DNA of 64,000 nucleotides from a virus. The DNA lies in the IMG/VR virus record IMGVR_UViG_3300029915_000012, positions 36,142 to 100,141 of that record; one strand, given 5' to 3'. The position numbers were made by a program, and so were the translations under genes. Within the stretch, counting starts at the first letter, position 1. Every line of letters begins with the position of its first letter. This document shows positions 8,275-18,089 of the stretch, one piece after another. The notes below the pieces were generated by a model. It was not told where the DNA came from. It did not search any database and saw only the letters and a list, made by a program, of their open reading frames with translations.

Positions 8275-8634
8275 ATGATAGATACAAGAAATGAAGATTT
8301 AGTAAAAAAATATTTTGATTTAGTTCAAGAAGAAATCAAAAGATTAATTTCTCAAGATAAAGAAATAAAGAAAAGTGATGTGCAAACATTTAATGATGAA
8401 ATTTTCAATCAATCTGATGAAATTAAAAGTGAGATAAGTAATTACATCGATCAAGCAACAATGAATGATTTAGATATTAATAAAATTGCTAAAATTCTTT
8501 ATGATAAATTTAAAGTTCAAACTAAAAATAATGTATTCAATCAAACGGATTCACAGAATGTGCCTAATACTTTAATGGGCGAGAATAAACACATAAAAAC
8601 ATTTGAACAATTTAATTATGATAACAAATTTTAA
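8275..8634 (+). CDS. Small helical protein with a tag-like C-terminus
   Basis: A 119-residue, mostly helical acidic protein (MIDTRNEDLVKKYFDLVQEE). The last 17 residues, NKHIKTFEQFNYDNKF, contain IKTFE followed by an NKF ending: both halves of the tag that neighbouring genes carry at opposite ends. The function is unknown. It leads the operon that continues with 8618 and the four-gene tagged chain, and its end overlaps the next gene. Confidence 0.65.
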   Translation: MIDTRNEDLVKKYFDLVQEEIKRLISQDKEIKKSDVQTFNDEIFNQSDEIKSEISNYIDQATMNDLDINKIAKILYDKFKVQTKNNVFNQTDSQNVPNTLMGENKHIKTFEQFNYDNKF

Positions 8635-9316
8635 AAAATATACATTAAATGAAACATATGAATTATCTGGAAAGAATTCATTTTTAACTTATTTGCAGAT
8701 AGTTTCAAATCATGATTATCATTTTATTTCGAATGATACATATAGAAAATTATACAAATATCATGTATTTTTTTCAACTGAAACTATAACAGGAATAGAA
8801 GATTATGTAGATATTTTTAAATATAAACACTCATTAGCATCAGCATATGAAATATTATTACAAATAAAAGATAATAAATTAGCATTCTTTTTTGGTATAA
8901 AAGAAAATTCTACATTAAGATATGGATTTTTAGATTTAGATACACAAAGGAGTTATGTTGTTGGAGAATTTATATTTACTAAAGAATTTTTTGGATCAAT
9001 ATCTAAATATAAATCTATGCAGTTTGTTAATAAAATAATACAGAATACTGATGCTAAAAAATTACCAATACTATCAAAGATAAAACAAGATTGTGAACAA
9101 TTTTACAAAGGTAAGAAGAAAACAAAAGTAGAAATATCAGACAATAAAGTGATTATTTATATAACAAGAGATCAATTCACTGATGATGATATAAATATGA
9201 ATCGTCCATTCAGATCATTAGATAATTGGGCTTCTAAAAAAATGTGGAGAAACAAAGTTGAATGTAGCGTTGATGATGAAGGCGATCCAATAAAATTTAT
9301 ATTGATAGTGAAATGA
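8618..9316 (+). CDS. Hypothetical protein
   Basis: I start this gene at 8618 (MITNFKKYTLNETYELSG), an ATG inside the upstream gene's last codons. A further in-frame ATG at 8603 would only add overlap. The first residues FKKYTLNE-T are weakly like a capsid-targeting peptide, but the C-terminus (FILIVK) lacks the FN[IL] tag. The 232-residue protein is beta-rich (YHVFFSTETITG, KLAFFFGIKEN) with a conserved-looking NRPFRSLDNWASKKMW segment near the end. The function is unknown. Its stop overlaps the first gene of the tagged chain by ATGA. Confidence 0.65.
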   Translation: MITNFKKYTLNETYELSGKNSFLTYLQIVSNHDYHFISNDTYRKLYKYHVFFSTETITGIEDYVDIFKYKHSLASAYEILLQIKDNKLAFFFGIKENSTLRYGFLDLDTQRSYVVGEFIFTKEFFGSISKYKSMQFVNKIIQNTDAKKLPILSKIKQDCEQFYKGKKKTKVEISDNKVIIYITRDQFTDDDINMNRPFRSLDNWASKKMWRNKVECSVDDEGDPIKFILIVK

Positions 9317-9576
9317 AATACTTAAAAAGATTTGAAAATAAGGAAAAAGAATATAATATTGATGATTATATAATTGTTCATAATAATATATATGTAGGAA
9401 CTAGTAAAATATTTAAAATTGTTGATATTGTAAAAAATGCATATTATCCATATAACGTTATTGGAGTAAATGGAGATATTCATTTTTTAGAATATAAGGA
9501 CATAAAAAGAAAATTATCTAAAAAAGAAATTGAAAAATATGAATTAGATAATATATCAAATAAATTTAACATATGA
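9313..9576 (+). CDS. Two-ended-tag protein, small beta-barrel-like
   Basis: An 87-residue protein beginning MKYLKRFENKEKEYN and ending NKFNI. The middle has DDYIIVHNNIYVGTSKIFKIVD and YNVIGVNGD, a pattern of short strands like SH3-type barrels. Its end, KLSKKEIEKYEL before the tag, aligns with YLTTDEIDEFES in the minus-strand gene at 26335-26607, so the two are paralogues. I infer a packaged internal protein cut after the Glu of RFE. It is first of four genes overlapping by ATGA (stop TGA inside the next ATGAAA), so translation is coupled. Confidence 0.75.
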   Translation: MKYLKRFENKEKEYNIDDYIIVHNNIYVGTSKIFKIVDIVKNAYYPYNVIGVNGDIHFLEYKDIKRKLSKKEIEKYELDNISNKFNI

Positions 9577-9911
9577 AATATTTAAAAAGATTTGAAAATA
9601 TTAATAATAATCCTGAAATTGGGGATTATATTATTATAGATAAACTTAATAATATACTAGGTCCAAGTTATGATGATATTTTTTATTTTTTGAATAATAA
9701 TATTGGCAAAGTTGTTGGATTTGGAAATGTATATAACGGAAAAGGTATTAAAATCAAATTTTTTAATATACCAAAGAATCTAAATACTCATTTTAATCCT
9801 GATCATATAAAGATTTTTCCAATGAATTCTATTTTAGCATTTGGTAAAAACAAAGAAACTGTGAAAGAAGAAGCTGAAATACAACGTAATATAAAGAAAT
9901 TTAACTTATGA
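9573..9911 (+). CDS. Two-ended-tag protein, small beta-barrel-like
   Basis: A 112-residue protein beginning MKYLKRFENINNNPE and ending KKFNL. The body PEIGDYIIIDKLNN, IGKVVGFGNVYNG and GIKIKFFNIPKN reads as a short SH3 or KOW-like barrel, similar in layout to 9313-9576. It is second in the ATGA-coupled chain. The function is unknown; head packaging is inferred from the N-terminal tag. Confidence 0.75.
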   Translation: MKYLKRFENINNNPEIGDYIIIDKLNNILGPSYDDIFYFLNNNIGKVVGFGNVYNGKGIKIKFFNIPKNLNTHFNPDHIKIFPMNSILAFGKNKETVKEEAEIQRNIKKFNL

Positions 9912-10255
9912 AATATATTAAAACATTTGAATCAATATCAAAAGGAATCAATAATATAACTACTATTGATTGCTCTGGAGATAATTTAACTGAATTACCT
10001 GAATTACCAGATAGTTTAATTACTTTATATTGTAATAATAATTTTTTAACTAAAATTAAAAAATTACCTCCTAATTTGAAACATTTAAAATGTTCTCATA
10101 ATCATAATTTATCTGAGTTACCTATATTACCAGAAACTATGACTGAATTACGTTGCTATAACACTAAATTACCTTATAATAATCTAATTGAATATAAAAA
10201 ATGGTTAGATAAAGAGCATCCTGAAATATCAAAATCTAAACAATTTAATTTATGA
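9908..10255 (+). CDS. Two-ended-tag leucine-rich-repeat protein
   Basis: A 115-residue protein beginning MKYIKTFESISKG and ending KQFNL. Residues ~15-95 are bacterial-type leucine-rich repeats of ~20 residues: TTIDCSGDNLTELPELPDSL, TLYCNNNFLTKIKKLPPNL and KHLKCSHNHNLSELPILPET. The LPxLPxxL spacing is as in IpaH- and YopM-type effectors. LRRs bind proteins. With a capsid-targeting-like N-terminus, the simplest reading is a small protein delivered with the DNA to bind a host factor; this is inference. It is third in the coupled chain. Confidence 0.8.
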   Translation: MKYIKTFESISKGINNITTIDCSGDNLTELPELPDSLITLYCNNNFLTKIKKLPPNLKHLKCSHNHNLSELPILPETMTELRCYNTKLPYNNLIEYKKWLDKEHPEISKSKQFNL

Positions 10256-11034
10256 AATACTTAAAATATTTTGAAACAAAATTAGAAGTTGAATATCATT
10301 GTCTTGAATGTGGATGGATAGGCTGGTTACCTATGACCAAAATAGTTAAATGTCCAAATTGTGGAAATATTAATGATATATGGAAAGAAGGCGAATCAAT
10401 ACCTGAAAGACATAAAAAAATGAATTATTTATCTGAAAATATTAATATTATTAAACAACAACCTTTTTATTTAAGTGGAGATATATTATACATATCAGAT
10501 GATATGGCAAAATTAATGACTCCAACATATGCAAAATTAAATAAACTTTATAAAAATAAAGGAGTTCGTGATTATATCAATCAAGAACAAATTGATTTTT
10601 ATAATAATGAAAAAGATGATAAAGGTTATTATAAATCTAGAAATATTAATACTAATATAACTGTAAGATATGAAAGGATGTATGCTATGACAATACTTAT
10701 AAAAAGACTTGGTGGAGTTCTTGAAAATAAATATGGAGAATTTCAATATTTTATAGGAGGAACATCAGGAGATCACGATATGCATGGTAAAAACATGGTG
10801 AGAGATACAAAAGAATGTAATTATAATCTAATGATAAAATATTATCCTATTATTGAACATATAAAAAATTTTTACAAAAGATTAAAATCTAAAGACGAAG
10901 GATTTTTTGATATAATTAAAGATTCATTAGATAAAGATATAATGTTAGCTCAATACGGGGTACCAAAAGAACTAAAAAAATATTTCAAAAATGCTGAAGA
11001 TGTGGCAATAAATGTTAATAAATTTAATATATAA
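10252..11034 (+). CDS. Two-ended-tag protein with zinc ribbon
   Basis: A 260-residue protein beginning MKYLKYFETKLEVEYHC and ending VNKFNI. A zinc ribbon spans residues 17-37 (C17, C20, C34, C37: YHCLECGW and KCPNCGN). The remainder is alpha/beta with GVLENKYGEFQYFIGGTSGDHDMHGKNMVRDT, a Gly/His/Asp-rich stretch that could be an active site, but I do not recognise the family. It is last of the coupled chain and is followed by a ~90-base gap without another coupled start, yet it still ends FNI. This argues that the C-terminal tag is protein-level, not a translation signal. Confidence 0.75.
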   Translation: MKYLKYFETKLEVEYHCLECGWIGWLPMTKIVKCPNCGNINDIWKEGESIPERHKKMNYLSENINIIKQQPFYLSGDILYISDDMAKLMTPTYAKLNKLYKNKGVRDYINQEQIDFYNNEKDDKGYYKSRNINTNITVRYERMYAMTILIKRLGGVLENKYGEFQYFIGGTSGDHDMHGKNMVRDTKECNYNLMIKYYPIIEHIKNFYKRLKSKDEGFFDIIKDSLDKDIMLAQYGVPKELKKYFKNAEDVAINVNKFNI

Positions 11035-11090
11035 TATTATATATAGTATATATCATGATCTTGCATGAATTTTATTTCGAATGAAATAGA

Positions 11091-11106
11091 TTTTTTTTAT
11101 ATATAG
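11091..11106 (+). promoter_or_regulatory. Candidate phage promoter for virion genes
   Basis: TTTTTTTTATATATAG, 21 bases before the ATG of the first giant structural gene. It matches the recurring box. Confidence 0.45.
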
Positions 11107-11127
11107 ATAAAAATTAAATTATTAAAC

Positions 11128-14100
11128 ATGATAAATCAACAAAATAGTTTTGTATCATTAGCTGAACAACTAGCTGTATTAAATAAAAATTCTACGGAAG
11201 TTATGACAAAATTAAATGATGTCGTAACTAGTAGAAATTCTGTTATTAACGTTAACTTAATGAATTCTGATGGTACAACATCATCATATCAATTTCCAAC
11301 TGTTGGACAATTGAAAAATGAATTAGATATTGCGAATAGAAATATTCAAAAATTAGCAGGATTAGCTGATAGTACAGCCTATGTATCTGATGGTACAACA
11401 ATGAGAAGAATATATGTTGATGATTTAAATAGTGAACCTAGTCCTATTGATAGTTTAGATACAATTAATAATTTTACTTCTATAAATAATTCTTTTTTTG
11501 AATCATTATGTGATCCTATATTAGCTATTGAACTTGATTTAACTGATAAAATAGATCAAAAAGTAAAAAAAGTATTATCACGTAGATATATTATTGAATT
11601 TCAGAAAGATCAATATGGAAATTTAACATCTGATGGAGCAAATTCTAAATCTGATTTTGAAAATAATTTCTTAAATAGAAATGATATTTTTATTGATGAT
11701 TTAACTGCATGGTATACAAACACTAAAAATAACGGAGTTTTTCAGAGAAATGAACCATATGATGAACAAATATTTGATTTGGATTATGATAGCCTTCAAT
11801 ACTATGGTATATTTGATGTTGTTGGTATTGATAATGATACAATAAATAATAAAATGTGGTATGTATTAGGTTCAATTACATATTACGATTATACTGGGAA
11901 TACCAAACAATTATCAGTTGGAGATGAATTGATAATAAATAAAAAAGATTCATCAACATTATGGACAATTAACGAAGTTAGTACTGCTAAAAGTAATTAT
12001 AGAGTTATTTTAGAGAGGGTGGAAGGCTTAGATCCTGTGCCTATACTATCACAAGGATTAAAGATTTATAGTCCTGTATTACCAGCGAGAACAATAAAAA
12101 TATCTATTGGTTATGACGAGTATAATGTTATATTTATTAAACCGATTAATACTGATTCAAATGTAATTTCGTCAACATGGTCTTATGGTACATCTTTCTA
12201 TACCAACAATTTAGTATTGGATACTAATAGTACTGTCTCTATGACAAGATATTATAGTGATAATGTATTTGATTATGGCGCTATATTAAAAGATTTGATT
12301 GCTAAAAATATACCTAGTCAATTTGGAGTTATTCCAAATGTACCAAATTTAACAGCTACTAATTTTAAAGTTTTACAAACAAATACTCATTTAACAAATA
12401 CTGCGGATTCCGCAAAAATTCAAAGTTTAAATGTACAAAAAGTATCTATAAATTCTCAATTAGAACAATTAAATGATGCTATTATTGAACAAAATAAAGA
12501 ACTTAGTACTAAACAATATAAATCAACATCTGATAAACAAGCTAGTCAAACAACATTAAATAATTTAATAAATCAACAATCTTCTTTGACTAAATCTTAT
12601 ACATCAATAGTTAATCAAATAACAGCACAAAATACTGGAGCAATTTCAGATGTTGAGGCAGAATTTAGTGTAAGAGGATTTTGGAGTGTTCCAGAACCTA
12701 TTATAATAAATACAGTAGGAGAAAATCAAAAGCAAGAGGTTGTTCAATTTATTGTTCAATATAGATATAGTGCAACAGGTGGATCTGCTCCGACTACTGT
12801 TGGATTTGATCTAAATTTAACTGAAAATATATATACTAACTATATTTCAACTGGTGATATTGTAGATCAAACAAAAGCATATCAAAATCCAAGTGTATCA
12901 ACTCAAAGTGTAACAGAAACTGGATATTTTTCAAATTGGTATCAATTTACAACAGATGCTAGAACAAGAACTTATAATTCAGCATTAAATGTATGGACAT
13001 GGGATATTGAAGATGTTACTGATGCAAATATAAAAAAAGTAAATCAATTGGATATTCCATTACATCCTAACGAAACAGTTGATATTAGAATTAAATCAAT
13101 ATCAGAAGTTGGATATCCTGATGCACTTATTACATCTGATTGGAGTAATATTATGACTATTGATTTTCCAGATGATCTTGCACAAGTAGGTAATGAAAAT
13201 GCTACAATTTTACAATCTGCTCAAAATGATCAAATATATAATCAAATAGAAAGTGATTTTAATTCAAAAGGACTAACTGCACATTTACAACAATCATATT
13301 ATGTTAACGATTTATATGTTGCTCATACAGATATAAACTTAGGTACATCTTTTAAAGATAGTTCAGGCAATATGATTATGTTGAGTGATTATCTAACATC
13401 ATTAACTAATAGAATTTTAGCACTTGAACAAATTGTTTCTAATGCTAAAGGTGAACTTTCAATTAGTTTATATCAAAATACTAATAGTGTTATTATACAA
13501 AATGGCGCATCTATAACACAAAAAATAGTATGTGAAAAATATGCTGAATTGTCTGGTACAACTACAAGAACGTATTATAATAGTACATATTCAACTAATG
13601 ATTATTATTTAGAATTTGATAATTTATCTCAATCTTCACAATTAGGCTTACTTTCATATAGAAAATATGTACCTACTATTTCTGGTGATAATAGATTTTA
13701 TAATCCAATATATTCAAATGGATCATTAGCAACATATGTAGATTCAAATGATAATTTACAAACACAAGTTGATAATCAATTTGTTTGGATTTCTGATACA
13801 TCAGGAAATAATGCTATATATAATTCAGGAGTAACATATGATGCTAATGGATTAGGACAGGTATTATATTCTAAAAATTGGAATATTGGATTAACTGGTA
13901 CAACAGTACCAAATTCTGGCGGTACATATTCAACACCAATCAATATTTTTAATGATATTAACTGGACTGGAGGTACTTGGATAGCAGATAATAATTATGA
14001 AACAGATTTTCCTGTTACTATTCATCCATATATTGATAATATTAACGATTATGTTTATGCTGATAAAAGTGGAGTTGAATTAATTAACGCAAATAGTAAA

Positions 14101-14313
14101 TTTATATTACCTATTAAAATATTTTTTAAATTATCTGGTGGAACAAATGATTCTATAACATTTCCAACTAATTTATCTACATCTCCATATGTAATAAGGA
14201 AATTAAGAATATTTATTGAATCTGAAAGCTTAACTAGACCATTTGAATTCGAAATTATATTTAAAATATTTAGAAATAATACATCATCAAATAGAAGTAG
14301 TACAGCATCTTAA
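11128..14313 (+). CDS. Large virion structural protein, probable baseplate or tail component
   Basis: A 1061-residue protein with no transmembrane segment. A helical, coiled-coil-prone stretch lies at about residues 435-505 (LEQLNDAIIEQNKELS, LNNLINQQSSLTKS). Ser/Thr/Asn-rich beta regions flank it, and a fibronectin-III-like stretch near 590-690 ends in SDWSNIMTIDFPDD. Its size and position upstream of uvsY/uvsW are reminiscent of T4 baseplate wedge proteins such as gp7, but I cannot show homology by eye. It follows a candidate promoter and precedes another giant gene by 20 bases, forming a structural operon. Confidence 0.7.
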   Translation: MINQQNSFVSLAEQLAVLNKNSTEVMTKLNDVVTSRNSVINVNLMNSDGTTSSYQFPTVGQLKNELDIANRNIQKLAGLADSTAYVSDGTTMRRIYVDDLNSEPSPIDSLDTINNFTSINNSFFESLCDPILAIELDLTDKIDQKVKKVLSRRYIIEFQKDQYGNLTSDGANSKSDFENNFLNRNDIFIDDLTAWYTNTKNNGVFQRNEPYDEQIFDLDYDSLQYYGIFDVVGIDNDTINNKMWYVLGSITYYDYTGNTKQLSVGDELIINKKDSSTLWTINEVSTAKSNYRVILERVEGLDPVPILSQGLKIYSPVLPARTIKISIGYDEYNVIFIKPINTDSNVISSTWSYGTSFYTNNLVLDTNSTVSMTRYYSDNVFDYGAILKDLIAKNIPSQFGVIPNVPNLTATNFKVLQTNTHLTNTADSAKIQSLNVQKVSINSQLEQLNDAIIEQNKELSTKQYKSTSDKQASQTTLNNLINQQSSLTKSYTSIVNQITAQNTGAISDVEAEFSVRGFWSVPEPIIINTVGENQKQEVVQFIVQYRYSATGGSAPTTVGFDLNLTENIYTNYISTGDIVDQTKAYQNPSVSTQSVTETGYFSNWYQFTTDARTRTYNSALNVWTWDIEDVTDANIKKVNQLDIPLHPNETVDIRIKSISEVGYPDALITSDWSNIMTIDFPDDLAQVGNENATILQSAQNDQIYNQIESDFNSKGLTAHLQQSYYVNDLYVAHTDINLGTSFKDSSGNMIMLSDYLTSLTNRILALEQIVSNAKGELSISLYQNTNSVIIQNGASITQKIVCEKYAELSGTTTRTYYNSTYSTNDYYLEFDNLSQSSQLGLLSYRKYVPTISGDNRFYNPIYSNGSLATYVDSNDNLQTQVDNQFVWISDTSGNNAIYNSGVTYDANGLGQVLYSKNWNIGLTGTTVPNSGGTYSTPINIFNDINWTGGTWIADNNYETDFPVTIHPYIDNINDYVYADKSGVELINANSKFILPIKIFFKLSGGTNDSITFPTNLSTSPYVIRKLRIFIESESLTRPFEFEIIFKIFRNNTSSNRSSTAS

Positions 14314-14333
14314 ATATAAAATATTAAAAAATT

Positions 14334-17300
14334 ATGATAAATAATAGCTTTCAATTATTAAGAACAAATCCAGCACTAACAACTAATGTTAAATTAGTTG
14401 TTAGTTCTGATTATAAGTTCTATTTAGAATCATTTGATACAAATTCTCAATTATCTAATCAAAAATATAAACATTTTTCAATATCAAAAAATAATTTATA
14501 TGAAAATCAAATTGTTAAATTTTATGATGGACTATCATCACAATTGGCATTTGATGTTAAATATGATTCTGATGATTCTACTGTATTTTCTAAATACGAA
14601 CAACAATTTGATGATATTTATTGGAGTGGTGCTAAATCAGTTGAAGATACATGGTATAATGAAACATATGAATATTTTGCGCCATTATTTATAAGAAAAA
14701 ATAATATACCAGATGGATTTGTTATATTAAGAGTAGATGATTCCGCTCCTTATGATATCCAAGATGATGATTTAGGTGCTGGTAAAATTACAAAAGATAA
14801 TTTTAATTCTCAAATTGTTAATAATTGGAAATGCGTATCTTTTGTTGATATGAGATATAATACAGATTTAGGATTATTTTTAAATACAAATATTACAAAT
14901 AATACATCATATCCAGAAAGATCATTTGATTTGGATTTTAGATCATATGAATATTCTAAATTTTACGGAATAGATTATAATAATGGAGGATATGTTAATA
15001 TTTCTAATTTTTTACAATCAACATTGCAATATGAACAACCACATTTTAAACTTGAATCTGATATTATAGAGTCATTTAAAACAAATAATTTAATATATCC
15101 TCATATTTTAAATTTTAAATTTTTATTTAATGATGTACCAGCAGATCCTGTTAATATACATAATTATTCATTAAATAGATATTATGGTTTTTATGCTGAT
15201 AAATTAGAATTGATTACTAATTTAACTTCATATATAACTCCAGAATTGATAAGTGGATTTACATTGAAGAATAATATATTTGGCTATATGTCAGGAAGTA
15301 CTTTCATACCAACTAATGAATCTCCATTTGTAGAAGGTTTCTTTTTAGATAAAACTTATTGGATACAACTTACGTCATCTGAGACTGATAATGAATTTTA
15401 TCAAGTAGTACTAGTGTATAATAACGGTGTTAATACATATAGAGTTATTAGTGATTTTGATATGAGTGGTTCTACTTTTAATGTTTCAAATGATAGAACG
15501 TGCTTTATTAATTATACTGATGGCTATATTTATAATTGTCAAACTATTAATAATCCATCAGGTATTACTAATTATATATCTGGATATACTTCTAACTTTA
15601 ATATTGATCCATATTACTCAGGAAATACTATTAAATCAATGTATGGTGATTTATATTTAATACTAATTGATGGTATATATCATGTACTAAAATGTAAAAA
15701 TGATAGCTATTTTATACAAAGTGATTACGCAATAAATTCTTACACAACAGGACTAGAATATTGGAAAGGTGGTAAAAATAGTAATTATTATACTACAAAA
15801 CAAATTTATACATATGGAAATAAACCATTAATCTATCCTGTGTATAGAATAAAATTTAATGATATTAAAGATTTTGATTTTAATAGAGTAAATACACATT
15901 TTGCTGATTTTGACTATGAAAAAGATATTTATACTGCAACTGATGAACAAAAATTATATGCTATAGATTATACTGATACTTCAGTATTAAGTCAAAATTA
16001 TATGACATATCCAAGAGGTGAAGATGGACAATATCAAATAATGAATGTATCTTCTGAATATATCGCAGATGACGAACTTTATGAAATATCATTTAACGAT
16101 TTAACAGAAATATGGAGAAAAAATCCATCAGTTGTAAAATGGGGGTTCGCTGGCTCAAATTCTAATTGCGATTATCCATATAAATTAAATAATTCAATTA
16201 GTATAGGAGACGTATTTAATGCAACTGCAGATGTATTTAGCTTGCTACCAACAGAAGTAGAAAAAAATTTAGATTACTGCTACAGAATAGGTAATTTTTT
16301 CTCAGGTAATACAAATAATATTATTAAATATTTAAATCAAACTACTAACATAGAAGTAGATTTTATGGAAAATTATAGTAAAAAATTTAATTTAGATTTA
16401 TATCTAAATTCAAATGTTGATTATTTTGATTATTTTTTTAAAAATAAAACATATTTTACTATAGATGATATTAATTATACAAAACAAACATTAAAATATT
16501 CAACTTTTCAAGCAGGCGATATATATACAGCATCTAGTACATTATTTAAAGGTTTAAATATTAACGCATTAAATGTTACAAGTGTATCAAGAGATATTAA
16601 TGGATCAATTACAAGTATAGTTGCTGATAATAGTAAAAATTTTAATGATTATAAATTTGCAATAATTCTTAATGATGTTTATCAATATTATACTGGTAAT
16701 ACATATGATTCAACATATGAAGGTGGATTATCAGGAAATACGATAATTGATATATCATCAAATGCAATACACGCATTTTTAAATGAAGAATTTAAAAATA
16801 TTTTAGTTGTTGTTAATGTTAAAATACCAATTCAAAAAAATTATATTAGTTTAAATAATGTCGCCTTTTTTGGTGAAAAATTTGGATTATATAATTCAAA
16901 AACATTAGACGGTAATAGTTTAGTCTATCCAGCAAATGTTAAAGAATTCGATCCATCATTAATAGTTGCATCAAATATATTTAACGCATTTTATGATATG
17001 AATTCATTATCAGAATTTGATTCTGGTATAACATATTATTATATCAATTCAATTGGACAATCTGGATATACAGCACCTATGAATACAACTGGAGGTACCA
17101 TGGCATTAATACCTGATTGGGTTAAAAATGATACTCCATTTATTTTAAATTTAAATGATCCAGCAGTTTTAACAACTAAACAAAATTCATATATTAAAAC
17201 TGCAATAAAAGGACCATTAACTAATATTTATGATAAATATCAAGTGTATTACGATACAAATCAAAAAACTAAATATAATGTTTCTGAACCGTTAGCTAGA

Positions 17301-17768
17301 TCTATGTCATTAAATATACAACAAAATATAATGAATACTTCAAACGGCGTATCATCAGATAATTCTATTTATAGATATAACGGCTCTTATGAACCAATAT
17401 TTAATACAATACCAGTATTTAATAATACATTTTTATATGAATCAGGAAATACTATAAGTCAATTTGAATCAAACTATAAATTCGATACTTCATTTGAAAA
17501 CTTCGGTATGATTGAAGAATTAATTTATTCAAAAATTAATCCTGTAATATCTCCATTAAAATTAAGTAATACTAATACTGATGTATCTGTGTATCCAATA
17601 GTTGACGAATTTGGATATCAGTTTTCTTCAAGATTTATATTTAGCTCATCTTGGGATAACGATTTTTATGTAATAACAAATAATACTCAAAATATGAATA
17701 ATAATGTCTTTTCAAATTTTTCTAACTATGAATATATAATTGATCCAATAAAAAATATAAATGATTAA
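14334..17768 (+). CDS. Very large virion structural protein, probable baseplate or tail component
   Basis: A 1144-residue protein beginning MINNSFQLLRTNPALTTNVK, rich in Asn, Tyr, Ser and Asp, with many short beta strands and SGNT-type turns (GNTIKSMYGDLYLIL). No enzymatic motif is seen. The start LLRTNPALTTNVKLVV resembles openings of large tail-associated proteins in Bacteroidota phages as I remember them, but I would not name a T4 counterpart. It is co-directional with 11128-14313. Its stop overlaps the next tagged gene (TTAATGAAA). Confidence 0.7.
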   Translation: MINNSFQLLRTNPALTTNVKLVVSSDYKFYLESFDTNSQLSNQKYKHFSISKNNLYENQIVKFYDGLSSQLAFDVKYDSDDSTVFSKYEQQFDDIYWSGAKSVEDTWYNETYEYFAPLFIRKNNIPDGFVILRVDDSAPYDIQDDDLGAGKITKDNFNSQIVNNWKCVSFVDMRYNTDLGLFLNTNITNNTSYPERSFDLDFRSYEYSKFYGIDYNNGGYVNISNFLQSTLQYEQPHFKLESDIIESFKTNNLIYPHILNFKFLFNDVPADPVNIHNYSLNRYYGFYADKLELITNLTSYITPELISGFTLKNNIFGYMSGSTFIPTNESPFVEGFFLDKTYWIQLTSSETDNEFYQVVLVYNNGVNTYRVISDFDMSGSTFNVSNDRTCFINYTDGYIYNCQTINNPSGITNYISGYTSNFNIDPYYSGNTIKSMYGDLYLILIDGIYHVLKCKNDSYFIQSDYAINSYTTGLEYWKGGKNSNYYTTKQIYTYGNKPLIYPVYRIKFNDIKDFDFNRVNTHFADFDYEKDIYTATDEQKLYAIDYTDTSVLSQNYMTYPRGEDGQYQIMNVSSEYIADDELYEISFNDLTEIWRKNPSVVKWGFAGSNSNCDYPYKLNNSISIGDVFNATADVFSLLPTEVEKNLDYCYRIGNFFSGNTNNIIKYLNQTTNIEVDFMENYSKKFNLDLYLNSNVDYFDYFFKNKTYFTIDDINYTKQTLKYSTFQAGDIYTASSTLFKGLNINALNVTSVSRDINGSITSIVADNSKNFNDYKFAIILNDVYQYYTGNTYDSTYEGGLSGNTIIDISSNAIHAFLNEEFKNILVVVNVKIPIQKNYISLNNVAFFGEKFGLYNSKTLDGNSLVYPANVKEFDPSLIVASNIFNAFYDMNSLSEFDSGITYYYINSIGQSGYTAPMNTTGGTMALIPDWVKNDTPFILNLNDPAVLTTKQNSYIKTAIKGPLTNIYDKYQVYYDTNQKTKYNVSEPLARSMSLNIQQNIMNTSNGVSSDNSIYRYNGSYEPIFNTIPVFNNTFLYESGNTISQFESNYKFDTSFENFGMIEELIYSKINPVISPLKLSNTNTDVSVYPIVDEFGYQFSSRFIFSSSWDNDFYVITNNTQNMNNNVFSNFSNYEYIIDPIKNIND

Positions 17769-18085
17769 TGAAATATATTAAAACTTTTGAAAATGAATTA
17801 TATAATGAACCAACATATTGGTTATTGCCGACTGATGATAGATTTGAAAAATCTTTAAAACAAATAAAATGTCCTAATAATAATATTAAATTTTTTTTAA
17901 ATAATAATAGAATTAAAAATATTAAATATGTATTCATTTGTTATTCACCATATAATAAACAATGGGAATGGAATTCATATAAAGGTAAATTACTTGACGA
18001 TTATCTTGAAGAAAATAATTATAAATTTGGTGGACATATAAATATGAATGAATTAGAATTAATTGCTGATAAATTTAACATATAA
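17768..18085 (+). CDS. Two-ended-tag protein, tandem paralogue 1
   Basis: A 105-residue protein beginning MKYIKTFENELYNEP and ending ADKFNI. The body carries YWLLPTDDRFEKSLKQIKCP, YVFICYSPYNKQWEWNSY and a last YKFGGHINMNELEL. All three segments recur in the next gene. The function is unknown; the fold looks alpha/beta. The N-terminal tag suggests packaging in the head. It follows the giant structural gene directly. Confidence 0.75.
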   Translation: MKYIKTFENELYNEPTYWLLPTDDRFEKSLKQIKCPNNNIKFFLNNNRIKNIKYVFICYSPYNKQWEWNSYKGKLLDDYLEENNYKFGGHINMNELELIADKFNI

Positions 18086-18089
18086 CTAT

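Noticed and set aside
9576-10255. The FN[IL] endings being only a translation-initiation sequence for the next gene
   Set aside because: The same endings occur where no gene follows and with different codons, so a purely nucleotide explanation does not cover all cases.
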